From Oxytricha trifallax (taxonomy: Eukaryota; Ciliophora; Spirotrichea; Sporadotrichida; Oxytrichidae), in NCBI GenBank assembly GCA_000711775.1, contig ARYC01000267.1, forward strand, positions 1 through 64,000: a stretch of DNA of 64,000 nucleotides. The letters run 5' to 3'. The translations under genes and the position numbers were made by a program. The notes under the pieces are model-generated. The model had not been told where the DNA came from and did no database searches. It saw nothing but the letters and a program-made list of their open reading frames with translations. The stretch's first letter is position 1. Each line of letters starts with the position of its first letter. Of the stretch, positions 1 through 13,047 are shown in pieces.

Positions 1-315
1 ATTGGTACCAATTTAATAGTACCAAAACTAAATTAGTACCTACTTTTTAACTAATGAGGTTTTAATGGAAAAGTTCCAAAATGGTTCAAAACCTAATTGG
101 TACCAGTACCAACCTGAATATTATCGAAGTTAGTACCAAAATTAAAAATATTAAGCATAAAATTAGAAAAATTATAGCTATAAACTAAGTATAAATTTGA
201 GCTCTAACACTTCAATATCAACCATTAGTGCTGCAGTGCGAACTCCTATACATAGTTGCTATAACTTGAGAGGTTATTAGAGCTTTATAATACAAATTTA
301 AATTTGAATTTAAAC

Positions 316-1789
316 ATGGCGGCTAACTTAAATCGTAAGGCAGTTTCTCTTGGAACAGGTTAATCATTGCTCAACTTAGGCTCCTCCAAGAAACCAGAAG
401 TAATTTATATTGAAAAGGATGTTGAGCTCAGAGCTCTAGAGTTTGAAGCTGAGGTCTTTCAAATTCAAGTTTAAAACAAGAAATAGAGTGTAGAGATAGG
501 AGTATAAACATAAGTTGAATTGATTGAGGAAGATAAAGAACAGCAACAAATTGAAAATAAAAAGGGCAAACCAATAGAAAAAATTAAAACATTTTAATGT
601 GAAGACTGCTAAAATCTCTTCTCAACTGAGTCTAGCTTGAAGAGACACATCAAAGAGGTACACTCTGGTAGAGCTAAGATCTACTTCAGGCATGATAAAG
701 TAGATGGTAGATATTAATGCACTACCTGCATGAAGTCTTATACTCACTCAGCTAAAGTAAAGAGACATATGCAAAATCATCATTTAAGCGAATTCCTGAT
801 TAAAGATGAGGAAACTTAAAAGCTTGTACCTGCTAAAAGAAAAAATAACTCTCTTGATTCACAAATAGAGCAGTAGGAGAGACTTAAGAGATAGAAGCGG
901 TTTGAGTCAATGAACCAACCAGCAAATGGAATGTATATTGCATGCTTATAAGAGAGAGCAATGTATATACCTGCATTAAATGCAGTCAACATAAGCAGCT
1001 GTATTGAAAACTATTTGAATATTGACGTACCTAACAAGGTAAAACTTATAGTTGTTGATGAATTCGCATACAAGGTATATCCATTCAAGTATCTCATTAA
1101 GAACGAGCAATATTAAAATGAGTTTGCAAATAAATACATAGTACTGAGAGAGGCTTAGAAAAGATAATGCAAGAACTTAGCTAAGCTCGACGGAGTTATA
1201 CTTGGTCATGGTTTTATTGCATTGAGACTCAAGAAGTTTGAAATGACTCTAAGAGAGTATCTCTACCATAATAGATATCCTGATGAATTGAATGAGATAC
1301 TCACAGATATGACTAAGGGTGTGAAAGAGCTCCATGATCTAGGGTGTGTTCATAGAGATTTGAAGCCAGAAAATGTAATGCTAAATCTCTGCCCTTTAGA
1401 AGTAGTAGTCATAGATTTCAACAGAGCAATAAGACAAGAAGATAGTGACTTTAGCTAAGGTTTTAGTCACTCCAGGATACTTCCCTATAAGAGAGAAATG
1501 GACAAATGGCTCTGTATAATGGGATGTTTGGGCGGTAGCTGCAATTATCTTAGAGTGCGATATGGAAATGATGTCATACTTTGGAACAAAACATGAGAAA
1601 TAATCAATAAGTTTGGCTGCTAAACATATTAAGCAAGATGAAATATGCAATGAAATTAAGAAGATAAATGAGATGGTCATCGTAAAAGCTCCAGCATATC
1701 CACGATAATCATTGGATGATATACTAGAACAACTACAGACTGCTAAATTCAAGAGGTATCACAAAGATAAGCAGATAAAATTTGTTTGA
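316..1789 (+). pseudogene. TBE 57-kDa-type zinc finger / protein kinase ORF, frameshifted
   Basis: Read with TAA/TAG as Gln, the ORF opens at ATG 316. It has a Gln/Glu-rich stretch, then two C2H2 fingers at about 600-790 (C-x2-C-x12-H-x4-H and C-x2-C-x12-H-x3/4-H types). A kinase-like domain follows, with VHRDLKPENV (about 1348-1377) and VIDFNRA in the DFG position. Near 1447 the frame must slip by one base (an extra G after GATAGT) to continue into VTPGYFPIREKW (the APE-like region, about 1468-1503) and on to TGA at 1787. In the unshifted frame a stop comes soon after. The kinase keeps HRD but has DFN in place of DFG. The role of this TBE protein is not established. The break is either decay of this copy or a sequencing error. 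Confidence 0.8.
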
Positions 1790-1850
1790 ATTAAGTACAG
1801 TAAATCTCATTAAATATTCATTAAATTCATAAAAAACCTGCGTTTTCTCT

Positions 1851-1928
1851 ACTAACCCCAATAAGACCCCAACTATACCCTACAAATCAAAGCACTTATA
1901 AACCTCACTAAGGGGTTTTGGGGTTTTG
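1851..1928. repeat. TBE terminal repeat with telomeric end
   Basis: The last 78 bp before AAT (1929-1931), finishing with G4T4G4T4G, agree in length and end sequence with known TBE inverted terminal repeats. Telomere-like sequence here belongs to the transposon and does not mark a macronuclear chromosome end. The partner repeat would lie outside the window. Confidence 0.8.
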
Positions 1929-1931
1929 AAT

Positions 1932-2820
1932 ATTATTAAATTCCAATTGCAAATTAAATTGTATTATAGTTTATATATTTAAATCTTTAAATAAATTCTT
2001 GATTAGTAGTGATTGCTTAATTAATTTAATATATTTCTGATTGCAAATTCTAATTCTGTTGAAATAATTAAATCAAATTGAATAACAGTAAAATATATTA
2101 TTTTTTATTATGCATTTTAATAAATCACTTTAGTAATATTTTCACCTAGTGTTTCTTTATATAATTAATTGCAATAATTTGAAGACTTGTTAAAGGTTTT
2201 TTTTAGTCAAATCTTTATCATTGAAATTTAAACTGCTATTAAAATAATTTCATAGTTTAAATTTAATTAAAATATTGCCGTATATTTGTGATAGATAACA
2301 TAAATTTAAATTAGATATATATTTTAACTATTTATTTTTTGGAATTTTCCTTGTTGTTTATGCTTGGATCTATTATTTAATAATAATTGAATTTAAAAAT
2401 ATAATTGATTTGAATATTAAAATCAATTAATCATTTGCTTTTATTTATTTTAGTTACAATACTACTTCTCTTTCAAATGTAGTAGCTCTATTAATATTAA
2501 TTTTATAATGCTTATTTCAATATAATATTTAATTGTGTTATGAAAAACTCCTGTTAAGGATTGGATATTTACCTGTTAGATAAAGAATTTTAAAACTACC
2601 CCAAAACATTGTTCGATGATTATAATCGATGGTGATGTCTCTTATAGTTCATAGTTTATTAAGAATTTAAAGAATTGCTTTGATTCCTAGTCTATTCCCT
2701 ATGTGTCAATTAATTCTGAGAAACATTATCATAAAGCAATTAATTCGATTGGTTTTATAAGTTGAAACTAGAGAGACATTATTCATCATTATTTTATCTA
2801 TCTGTTAAGATTTATTATTG
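1932..2820. other. AT-rich spacer without a clear gene
   Basis: Very AT-rich sequence between the TBE end and the first palindrome. Short glutamine-code open stretches exist, as expected by chance when TGA is the only stop, but none shows a recognisable protein pattern. Confidence 0.5.
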
Positions 2821-3225
2821 TAGGAATACATTTGAAATTGAGAAATTATATTTAATTAAATATATAGTAATTCAAAATCTACGCAGTTAAAGTTGACCAC
2901 TTTGAACGATCTTGGGCTTATTCAATTGAGAATTCAAAATTAGCTGGAATTTATTATTGGCGGTACTATTTAATCGCATCCCTGGAGAGATAACTTCACT
3001 TTAATAAAACTCCTCTAAATTCATTAAATAATACCCTCACATAAAAGTGTAGTTATCTCTCCAGGGATGCGATTAAATAGTACCGCCAATAATAAATTCC
3101 AGCTAATTTTGAATTCTCAATTGAATAAGCCCAAGATCGTTCAAAGTGGTCAACTTTAACTGCGTAGATTTTGAATTACTATATATTTAATTAAATATAA
3201 TTTCTCAATTTCGAATGTATTCCTA
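2821..3225. repeat. Near-perfect palindrome at 3' end of large gene A
   Basis: Arms of about 176 bp (2821-2996 and 3049-3225) match as an inverted repeat almost perfectly; one mismatch is visible near the outer end (CATTTGAAAT against CATTCGAAAT). The loop is about 50 bp. A diverged copy lies at 15300-15710, at the same place relative to the paralogous gene B. The reading frame of gene A stays open into the palindrome. Confidence 0.85.
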
Positions 3226-3399
3226 AAATATTTATCAATCGAGAAAGCTTTAATGAATTCTTGTTACACACTCATTTTTCTGGTTTTAGAGTTTTGATTA
3301 ATTTGCTATAGAGAATTCAAACTCAAATTGTTTTGTGGCTTTATAGTCTTTACATATATAAGAAAATTATCTTAAATTATTATTGAAATTAATAATTTA

Positions 3400-6300
3400 A
3401 TCTTAAACCTGAGGTATTCTTAATAATCTTGTTCATCAAATTCTGATGAAGAGCTCTTATCTTCAAAAGTTTCTAATTCATTATCCACCTTCTAATCATC
3501 CACTGATTCATTTTAGTTTGAAATCTAAATTTCAATATTTCTTTGAGGCAATCTGGGATCATTGTATATTCTGCTTGTAGACTTTTTAACAGATTATTTG
3601 CGATTATCTATTGAAGATTAATCATTTATAATTTAATGATTTTTATGAGAATATAATGGGTTATGATTGTTTAAGTTTCTTAATTGTTCATAATCTTAAA
3701 TCTCATTGCTATCTTCAAAATCTTCATAAATTTAATTTGGCATAACTTTAATTGAAAGTCCTTATTTAATTTTATCAACTTTTCTTGCGCTTTTTTGTCT
3801 CTCTTTTTTAGCACTTTTTGTTAAAGGGATTGGCCTTTCGTTTATGAAATCTGCGTTTTAAAAATCACCATAGAAGTTATTTAGATATATATATATATAA
3901 ATTTCAATTTTAAGAATAATATAATATATCAATTATTTTTTCTTAAAATATTTGGTCTGGTTCTTACAGTATGCAGGTTTTTAAAAGTTTAGTTGTTCTA
4001 AAATGTATCAGTATTATTGAGAAATGATTTCTATGTTTTTAATGTACTTTAGAAAGAATTTAGATTATTAAATGAGCTATTTCCTAATCTCATTGATTTT
4101 CTGCTTGATTGCCAAGTTTATATGTAACTTAATAATTACTTAAATAGAAATAGACATTAAGTCCATTTAAGAATAAATTTATTAGAGTTTTGAGTCTATG
4201 ATAGTACTTTTTAGAGATTATTTTCAATTTTTGCACAATATTAATTAGGTTGAATACTAGATTAATGAGGCATGTTACAAATATTAAAGCTAGCAGAAGC
4301 CACCCAATATTATAAGAAATTAGCATAGGAGTTTCGTCTTATAATTCTAATTAAATTTCATCTTCAATTGTTGCGAGGTATTAAAAGCTTGATTAATTCT
4401 GGTAAAAGCATGTATAGATAAACAGGAAGTTTGAAATGAGCAAGATCAATTAAATTATTTATACATTTATTTAGTTAAATTTTTGATAAAGCATTTTATC
4501 AATAATTCATTCAGGAAATTCAAATTATTATGAAGAGTATCTTTGAAAGGTTTTATATGAAGCTGGAATCCTAATTCTATTACAGCCATAAGTATAAAAA
4601 TCTATAAAAGTTATTGATAGAATTTTTATTTACATTAATTTGGAACACAGGATAGTCAACAAAATTCAGAATTAATTGCACAAATATGATCCTTCTTATG
4701 AAATAAATCACATTTTAATACATAGGATACTTTAATTTAATAATCTTAACATTTTCATAAAATGATCTAAATTTCTGTTAGAAATTTCTATTTCTTAATC
4801 CTTATTCATTCTTAGATATCGAAAGATATATTAAGATTGCAGGGATTGTTAAGCACAGTATACTCTATATATTAATAGGTTAAAAGTCTATTGTTTTGTA
4901 AATTTTTGATTTATTGATACTTACAAAAATAAGGGCAGCAATAAGATATTAAATTATTGTGCCACCTCCTAAATTATCATAGCTAAACCCTTCTAACAAG
5001 TTAATTTATGAACTCAAAAGCAGATTAATATAAGATTCATAGATAAGCCTTATGCCAAAAGCATACTGGAAATTTTATTAAACTTTATTGTGAAGATGTC
5101 TCACGCTATAAAAATTAACTTTTAAAAAATGCGTACTTTGTGGATTTACCAAAATTAAACTATAAGCAAATGTCAATAAAACAAGCAATTTCATTTATTA
5201 TACTTATTTATTTTTGATTTTTAGGTGAAAGGTTTGAGAATTTTCATTGTCAAAAGCATTAAAGGCACTAAACAAATAAACACTGCATTAATCCCAATAT
5301 TCAGAATTGCCTCAATTTTATCGTAACCAAAATCTTGAAAATTATCTCCATATTCATTTTCAGTTTGCGTAATCTAGAATATCGAGCAATATATTTGCTC
5401 TATGTTAAATACATTAAATTTTAATGATCCAATTGTTAGTGAGAAGAAATAGTACAAATTTGCTGGGAGATCAATCGAGAGTAGTGGTATATGGGCAATT
5501 AATTACTAAGTATTTACATAGCCCCAAAGTAGTTATAGAGATTCTGATGTAAAAATTTGCAAAACTAATTGTGAGATAATGAGGGAGTTCAAAGTAACAC
5601 TAAAAAAGCTTGCTAAATAAGAAACCACCTCATTATTCTTGAATATTCTCAAATTTGCTGAAAATTTATCGTCTCTAAATATTAAGGTTATGTTATCATT
5701 ACTTGTATGATTGAAGTAAAAAAGCCCTTTTACTGCAATATCTATTTTGAGATATTTGTATAAGTATAGTTTAGTCTCTTCACTAAAGTGAAACTGAATG
5801 TAAATTTTATCATACTAGGCATCTTGGACCATGTAATAGAATTTAATATTCTAATTTTAAATAGTAATATTTATGCTTTCTTAAATTTATCGCAGGATAA
5901 GAGCTTTATTCATATCATTTATTTTGATTTATTTACTCATTTTTATTTCTAGGAAATCATGGAAATTTATTTAATCAACCGTTAGATCTATTAATTATAT
6001 CTACTTATCATTTGTTGACAATTATAAATGATTTTTCTTTGGAAATTTAGGATTATCGATCACTCTTAATTTTATTTAGTAAATTGATTTCATTTAATTG
6101 TAAGGATTGTCATCCTACAGCTTTATTTCTAAAGTATATGTATCCACATCGTCATTAGCGATAGTATGAAAAGTAAGATATTTGTTGTCTAGTACTTAAA
6201 CTAAATCATTTTTGTTTTTTTGGCTTGTTATTTTGGTATATACTTTCACTTAATCTAGTGGGTCAGGATCTAAAAATTAAGGAAGTAAAATTTTACTAGG

Positions 6301-8706
6301 GATACCGGCTGTAATAATAATATCTCTAGGCTATTGAAGGAAAAAGGGAGGACCAGCATTCCCTACTATAATTTTTGAATTCCATGTCTATAATACTATG
6401 TTTAATCTCTTAATTTCTAAATTAAAGGATGTGCTATTTTAAAGTCCATCTACTAAAGATCCTTCAATTTTGATATTATGAATGGCAGCAAATTAGTTAT
6501 CAGAAGATTTTATAAATATTCGCCTTGATGAACTGTCTATTTATATAAAACTAGGTAAAATTGCACTATCGTTTACGTAAAGAGAGTATACTATGTCTAG
6601 GTCTTCACAATCCTTAACACTAAACTAAAATTCATCAAAACTTATAATAAGCATAACAGAACCAATCGTATAGCTTTAATTTGATATATTTGATGGGATC
6701 AAATTTCTATCAAAAGTTTGAAGTGGATCTATTGTGATATTTTGTTTCATATTTGTCTAAATTATATTAGTTTGTCTAATGTCAAAATTTTACTAAATCC
6801 AGGATAATGTAGTGTAATTATGCTAATGCACCTAATTTCCACCGTCCACTTGAATAGTAATAGTAATTAATGAGTCTTGTTCAACATAGTAGGGAGGTGG
6901 GTAGTCTATAGTCACTCCTTGATAGTAGGGATAAGTAACTCCTTACATTCTATTTAGTATACCTGTTATTTTAGCTGTACTTTTTATATATTATTTAAGT
7001 CAATAATTCAACTTACGTAGTACATTTATTGTAGATAAAAATGGCCTTTTTTATAAATCTAAATAATTTATATTACTAGCACTAGTGAAATCAATGTGAT
7101 TAATTTGAAGTTAATCTCCAGAGCTTGGAGAATAGAAATTGGGTAAACTTTTTTGAATTATTCCAGAATCATTGATATCAAATGCAATGACGAGAGCAAA
7201 GTAGGGTGCATAATATGAATATAGAGCACCTGCAAATTTTGTAAAGTTTGAATCTAGGTAAGCACCTGAACAAGTTAGGTATTAGTTGGGGTACGAAATG
7301 AAGTAATTTTTTTCATATGAAAAATAAGAGTCTGGGAGATGTTTATTGGTTTCTTTTAGCAACCAGAAGTTTACGTCCCCAAAACCCGTAGCTGGATCAT
7401 AGTTGACATTTATTAAGTAAATTTTTATTGTTGAAATAATATAAAACAGTCTAAATGTAATTTTTTTCTCCAAAAAGGAAATTAATTTTTTAAATTGTAA
7501 GAGCATAAGAACTACCATTAAATATTGTTGATATGATCTTCTTCTATACTTGAATAAAGAATGATTCCTGCTGTCTTATAGTTTGGATTAGGGGGATTAA
7601 TTGCAAAATTACTCTGACTTTGAAGATTGTTCAAAGTATCCATTTTGAACACTCAATTTAATATATAATAATAAGAGGTTTACTTATTAATTTATTACTT
7701 TTAAATAACTGCTTAGCTCATGCTTTACTGTCCATAGAAATACAAAAATCTGGTGTCTGAACTTAGGTACATAATTTAAAACCATTCATAGTCCCCTTGT
7801 GATTAAATAATTAATTAGGGTATTATGGGATAACTTAGAGCTCCATTATTTATCCCAGATAAATCTAGGCATATGAAATTAAAAAATTAAAACATAAAAT
7901 TATTGAGTTTTATAGCTTTCATTTATCGTATACAAAATATAAATTACCCATGTTATAAATGAACTATTTACTAATTTTGTAAACAAAATTTTATTAAATA
8001 ATATGATAAGCTATTAATAATTCCATTCATCAAATGCCAATAGGTAAGTTTTATCTAAACTTTCCATTTCAGCTCTTATGAATTTATACTAAGTATAAAT
8101 CTAATTATCGTGCTAAGATATCATAAAGTTTCCTAAAAGTTCCCCATCTGAGACTCTGTGTAGAAGCATGGGTGCGTAATTCCATTCTGTTGTAAGGAAT
8201 AAATATTCACTATTTCGAGAGAGTGATCCCCATGACGATTTATAGATCTTCTAAGAGTTAGCAATTATTATAATATAGGTTAATTTTAAAACTTAAAACG
8301 AATTAAATGGGATGATAGCCTTGTACATATATCTTGCATATTAAATCTGAAGCTGTGGATTATACTTGATAATAAATGGTCTACCAGTCGCTCCATGAAT
8401 GTCCAAGACATTTGTTGAACTACTTTATCCAATAATTATATAGGATCCTTGTGAGAGGGGAAAAATCATATTGAATACTGTGTTCCCAGTGGAGTTCAAC
8501 CCTCCACCTACTATACTGGCATACAAACCAAAGCATTGTTTGGAAAATATAAAGCCTGAATTTAAGGTCACCCTATATATCAAGTTCTTAGACGTACATC
8601 ATTTAATTTTGAGAGCATTCATGAAAAAAATGAATAAAGATTAGTTTTTATTCACTTACATATACAGTAAAACTAATAAATGGTATTTGGTGAAAAGATA
8701 TTTCAT
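3400..8706 (-). CDS. Large secreted/membrane protein with cadherin-like repeats (copy A)
   Basis: Start is chosen at 8706, where a hydrophobic signal-like peptide (MKYLFTKYHLLVLLYM) is followed by a GTAAGT donor. An N-terminal domain contains IVGGGLNSTGNTVF and GATGRPFIIKYNPQLQI. The middle has immunoglobulin/cadherin-like segments such as NAGPPFFLQ, ITAGIPSKILLP and FLDPDPLD. The C-terminal part (about 5900-4080) is rich in membrane segments, for example SYNIGWLLLALIFVTCLI, and the tail (about 3700-3400) is acidic and Ser-rich. The frame is not continuous, so introns and probably IESs are present and exon limits are approximate. The 3' end is uncertain because the frame stays open into the palindrome. 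It is clearly paralogous to the gene at 15711-21425. Function is unknown; the domain order suggests a cell-surface protein. Confidence 0.65.
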
Positions 8707-9378
8707 GTGAAACATAAGGACTTTTATATAAATCTTTTATTAGTGATTTAATTGGCACTTTAAATTTTTAAAAATTAATTTAATTTAGTATTATAGATTT
8801 ATATAAAAATCTACCATTAATCTTTGATTAATTAAAATATATTTAATTTCAATGATACCTAAAATATCTTATTAACAATTATGAATACATCGATATCTTT
8901 AAACTTTATTTTTAATATATTAGTATCAAACATTAAAAAATCACATTATTTTTCAAAAATTTAAGTATATATAAATTTACCATTAAATTTCTACTGGCTT
9001 TAGATAAATTAATTGCTTTACTAATTGCACAAATTATCTATTTACTCTAATATAAATTACTTATTATGCTGAAGACCTCAATATAATTATGGCAATAGAT
9101 ATAAAAGGAAACTTTTAGTAATACAATTTTCAAAGTGAAATTTTAACTATTATAAACGATTGTACTAAAGTTATACCTTTAATCTATAAATTTAATAATA
9201 ATGAGGTAATAATAATTTGATTAAAATTATATAGTATTTCATATGTTAATAAACAAATATGTTTTATAATATATCACAAACTTGGTAAAAATCTTATATT
9301 AAATTTCAATATTAAGGCTTATTATATTTTTTTTACCATTTTGGTATGATTAACAAGCCATTAATTTAGCAAAATTAA
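8707..9378. other. AT-rich spacer
   Basis: Upstream flank of gene A, extremely AT-rich. I see no gene or RNA structure. It would hold the promoter of gene A, but no motif stands out. Confidence 0.5.
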
Positions 9379-9384
9379 AATATG

Positions 9385-10418
9385 TGTTCACCCCGAGGTA
9401 CCCCACCACCTCCCCCCACCTCAAAAATGAAGTCCCCCTAATATAACCCACTTTATATGAAAAATCATATTCCCAAGGTCTGAATCGACTTCCTTCATGA
9501 CATCTCACTCACATAACAATATTTATATATAAAATGACATAGTTTTTCAAAATTATGTATTATCTTTTTAATTGCTGTTTTGATTTTATTTTGAATTTTT
9601 GGCAACTCTCACTACATCCGTCGACTATTTAAGACATATACTGCCATAGGAAAATATATTTCAATTGAGTTTACATTGTCTAGACTTATTGCAGATTTTA
9701 TTAATACAATAAAGCTATGCACATAAAAATTCCAAAAATCTTTTTCAGCCTAAATCATCTCATTTCGATTTAAATATAAAAATTAACATGAGTAAATTTT
9801 TTAAAAAAATCATTTACTCTCTTAAATAAATATTATTTTATCATAAAAAATGATAATGATTATGCTAAGATTTAACAAATTGAAAATAAAAATAAATTAA
9901 CAAACATTTTTATTTTTTATGATAAAATAATATTTATTTAAGAGAGTAAATGATTTTTTAAAAAAAATTTACTCATGATTATTTTTATATTTAAATCGAA
10001 ATGAAATGATTTAGGCTGAAAAAGATTTTTGGAATTTTTATGTGCATAGCTTTATTTTATTAATAAAATCTGCAATAAGTCTAGACAATGTAAACTCAAT
10101 TGAAATATATTTTCCTATGGCAGTATATGTCTTAAAAAGTCGACGGATGTAGTGAAAGTTGCCAAAAATTCAAAATAAAATCAAAACAGCAATTAAAAAG
10201 ATAATACATAATTTTGAAAAACTATGTCATTTTATATATAAATATTGTTATGTGAGTGAGATGTCATGAAGGGAGTCGATTCAGACCTTGGGAATATGAT
10301 TTTTCATATAAAGTGGGTTATATTAGGGGGACTTCATTTTTGAGGTGGGGGGAGTGGTGGGGGGAGGTACCTCGGTTTAGGGACTGGGAGGAGTGGGGGG
10401 GGTACCTCGGGGTGAACA
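9385..10418. mobile_element. 1,034-bp foldback element with 6-bp target duplication
   Basis: The element begins TGTTCACCCCGAGGTACC and ends GGTACCTCGGGGTGAACA, and is an inverted repeat over nearly its whole length (arms about 450-500 bp, loop near 9850-9910). It is flanked by AATATG on both sides (9379-9384 and 10419-10424). The right arm has an extra G-rich stretch of about 40 bp repeating the GGTACCTCGG motif. The sub-terminal sequence ATCGACTTCCTTCATGACAT resembles that in the 11628-13046 element, so the two form a family. It has no coding capacity. Confidence 0.85.
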
Positions 10419-10929
10419 AATATGAAACAATTTTTAATACATACAGCGAGATCAAAATATACTTTAAACTTATTAGAATCTATCAATAAAATTATATCTA
10501 TAATTTATTCTTACTATCAAATGATAAGCTATCAATTCAAAATTATTATAATTTGTCACTTTACTTATAGTTTCAAAAATTAAAATCAAGGTCTTGTCAG
10601 AATATAACATGCTTAGAGGAAAAGAAATTAGATATTTTAAATATATAATATTAATCTAGTATAATCAAAATGAGAAAACTGTTAAAATCAAATCAAAAAT
10701 GCAAGCAAATATAATTATGTTCATATCAAAATACATTAGTAGAAAAAAACAGTCTCTTATTTGAATTAGGATTAAGTATTTGCTTATATGTATATCTTTA
10801 ATTAAAATAACAAACATGGAAATATTTAATTTTTAATTTAATCACTTTTTCTGATTCATTTCTATTTTAGGGCTTGTCTTATATGTCTAGCATTTATACT
10901 CATTGTTGCAACTTTTCTTGTCTGTTTTT

Positions 10930-11431
10930 TGTAAAAAAATTTAGATATCTTCAGGGTATCTTCCTTTAGCTATCTTCAGGATATCTTCCTTAAAAAAATT
11001 AAAAAATGGAATTTTTATAGTAGTAATAACAACAGTAGCAGTAATAACAACAATAGCAGTAGATTTAACAAAAGCAATAATAAAATCAATAAAACTTACT
11101 GTTCTGCTGAAATTTTAGAAAATTTCAGAAATTTAAAATTTGTAATTTAGTTGTTATTTTCATCACTATCTTCATCCTCATCTTCATTATCAACATACTC
11201 AAAACATGAATTTAGAAAATTGGATTTTTTTTTAGAAAAATCCTAGAACAGTTAGTTTTATTGATTTTATTATTGCTATTGTTAAATCTACTGCTATTGT
11301 TGTTATTACTGCTACTGTTGTTATTACTACTATAAAAATTCCATTTTTTAATTTTTTTTAGGAAGATATCCTGAAGATAGCTAAAGGAAGATACCCTGAA
11401 GATATCTAAATTTTTTTGATAAAAAACAGAC
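10930..11431. repeat. Palindromic insertion inside the left terminal repeat
   Basis: Arms of about 170 bp are inverted copies, carrying a repeated AGATATCTTCAGG motif and a GTAGTAATAACAACA trinucleotide-like tract. The undisrupted right terminal repeat reads CTTGTCTGTTTGGGTATTG on the complementary strand. In the left repeat the same sequence is split after CTTGTCTGTTT. This shows the insertion directly. Confidence 0.75.
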
Positions 11432-11627
11432 GGGTATTGACGTCAGGGCGTCCCACCCTCGGTCAGGACGTCCCAGATGACGTCAGGACGTCCCAGGTGA
11501 CGCCAGGAAGTCCCAGATGACGTCAGACGTCCCAATATAATAAATAGTAAAAATTTATAATGTTGTTTTGAACTCTAAATAAATTCCTCTTAGAATTTAA
11601 ATATATCATTTTCTTATTTTGGTAACT

Positions 11628-13046
11628 GTTCCGACCGAGACCCGTCCCACCCCGTACCCCTCTTCTAAAAAATACCCCCTTCACACCCGTACCCCCCGTA
11701 CCCCCCATACCCCCTGTACCCACCCCATTTCATATGAAATTTTTATCCGCGCAGTCTGAATCGATTTCCTTCATGACATCTCTTCATCATATATAGATAA
11801 TTTTTTATACGAAATATCATAAATTTTTGAATTTATTCTTTGCTTAATAACCCATAATAGCATATTAATTTTATTTTTTTTTAAAATTTTTCAACGCTCG
11901 CCATTATTTTCTGAGTACATACTCTCATAGGAGATTATTTATTTTATGAGTAACACATTAATACTCATAATTATATATTAAAATGATAATTATTTATATA
12001 GTACTACATATAATTCTTAACAATTTTGGGGTATGGACCCCTACAATGGGCCGCTAAATGTTTTTTCTATATTTTTTTAAATGTTCTAAAAATCATTAAA
12101 ACATCAAAGTAACATGTCATAAGTCATTCAAAAGCTCCCTTACGACTTTTTAAAAGCAGTCTATATCAACAAAAATTATAATATCAATAAAATCATAAAA
12201 TACATAGAATTTTGAATTAATATTACTACTTTTATTTAGTATGTTATGATTATTATATTTATTTTTTCACAAATTTATATTCTAATATCATGATTAGTTG
12301 TTATAATTGCCTCAAAACCAATCATTTAGCTTACTGATCTATAAGATTGCATATAATATTAATGTTTTGAGGCAATTATAAAAACTAATCATGATATTAG
12401 AATATAAATTTGTGAAAAAATAAATATAATAATCATAACATACTAAATAAAAGTAGTAATATTAATTTAAAATTCTATGTATTTTATGATTTTATTGATA
12501 TTATAATTTTTGTTGTTATAGACTGCTTTTAAAAGTCGTAAGGGAGCTTTTGAATGACTTATGACATGTTACTTTGATGTTTTAATGATTTTTAGAACAT
12601 TTAAAAAAATATAGAAAAAACATTTAGCGGCCCATTGTAGGGGTCCATACCCCAAAATTGTTAAGAATTATATGTAGTACTATATAAATAATTATCATTT
12701 TAATATATAATTATGATTATTAATGTGTTACTCATAAAATAAATAATTTCCTATGAGAGTATGTACTCAGAAAATAATGGCGAGCGTTGAAAAATTAAAA
12801 AAAAATGAAATTAATATGCTATTATGGGTTATTAAGCAAAGAATAAATTTTCAAAAATTTATGATATTTCATATAAAAAATTATCTATATATGATGACGA
12901 GATGTCATGAAGGAAATCGATTCAGACTGCGCGGATAAAAATTTCATATGAAATGGGGTGGGTAGTATGGGGGGTACGGGGGGTACGGGTGTGAAGGGGG
13001 TATTTTTTAGAAGAGGGGTACGGGGTGGGACGGGTCTCGGTCGAAC
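11628..13046. mobile_element. 1.42-kb foldback element
   Basis: The element opens GTTCCGACCGAGACCCGTCC and closes GGACGGGTCTCGGTCGAAC, with arms of about 680 bp centred near 12330. The ends hold tandem GTACCCC-type repeats. GGTACCT-like GC-rich ends and a shared TTCCTTCATGACATCTC stretch link it to the 9385-10418 element. GGTAACT occurs just left of it (11621-11627) and four bases beyond its right end (13051-13057), a candidate target duplication. No protein is convincingly encoded. Confidence 0.75.
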
Positions 13047-13047
13047 A

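Larger units (their letters stand above)
1..1928 (+). mobile_element. TBE-type telomere-bearing transposon, partial (one end)
   Basis: The segment holds an ORF with two C2H2 fingers and a kinase domain and ends in G4T4G4T4G (1912-1928), followed by AAT. TBE elements of Oxytricha/Sterkiella are known to carry a 42-kDa transposase, a 22-kDa protein and a 57-kDa zinc-finger/kinase ORF, to end in 17 bp of C4A4 telomeric repeat inside a roughly 78-bp inverted repeat, and to insert at ANT. All visible parts match. The transposase half lies left of the window. Bases 1-300 show repeated GGTACC-like motifs and no recognisable gene. This element is the best single pointer to a micronuclear genome. Confidence 0.88.

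Noticed and set aside
1912-1928. Telomeric repeat G4T4G4T4G as a chromosome end
   Set aside because: It lies internally, is exactly the 17-bp TBE terminus, and is followed by an AAT target site and more sequence.
10256-10489. 77-residue ORF over the foldback element end
   Set aside because: Trp/Gly-rich reading of a GC-rich inverted repeat end; no start context or conservation in the other arm.
11020-11335. CRISPR-like array
   Set aside because: The repeated GTAGTAATAACAACA-type units are short trinucleotide-like tracts in the arms of a palindrome, without spacer structure, in a eukaryotic genome.
11523-11723. Gly-rich 66-residue ORF
   Set aside because: Artefact of GTACCCC tandem repeats at the end of the 1.42-kb foldback.
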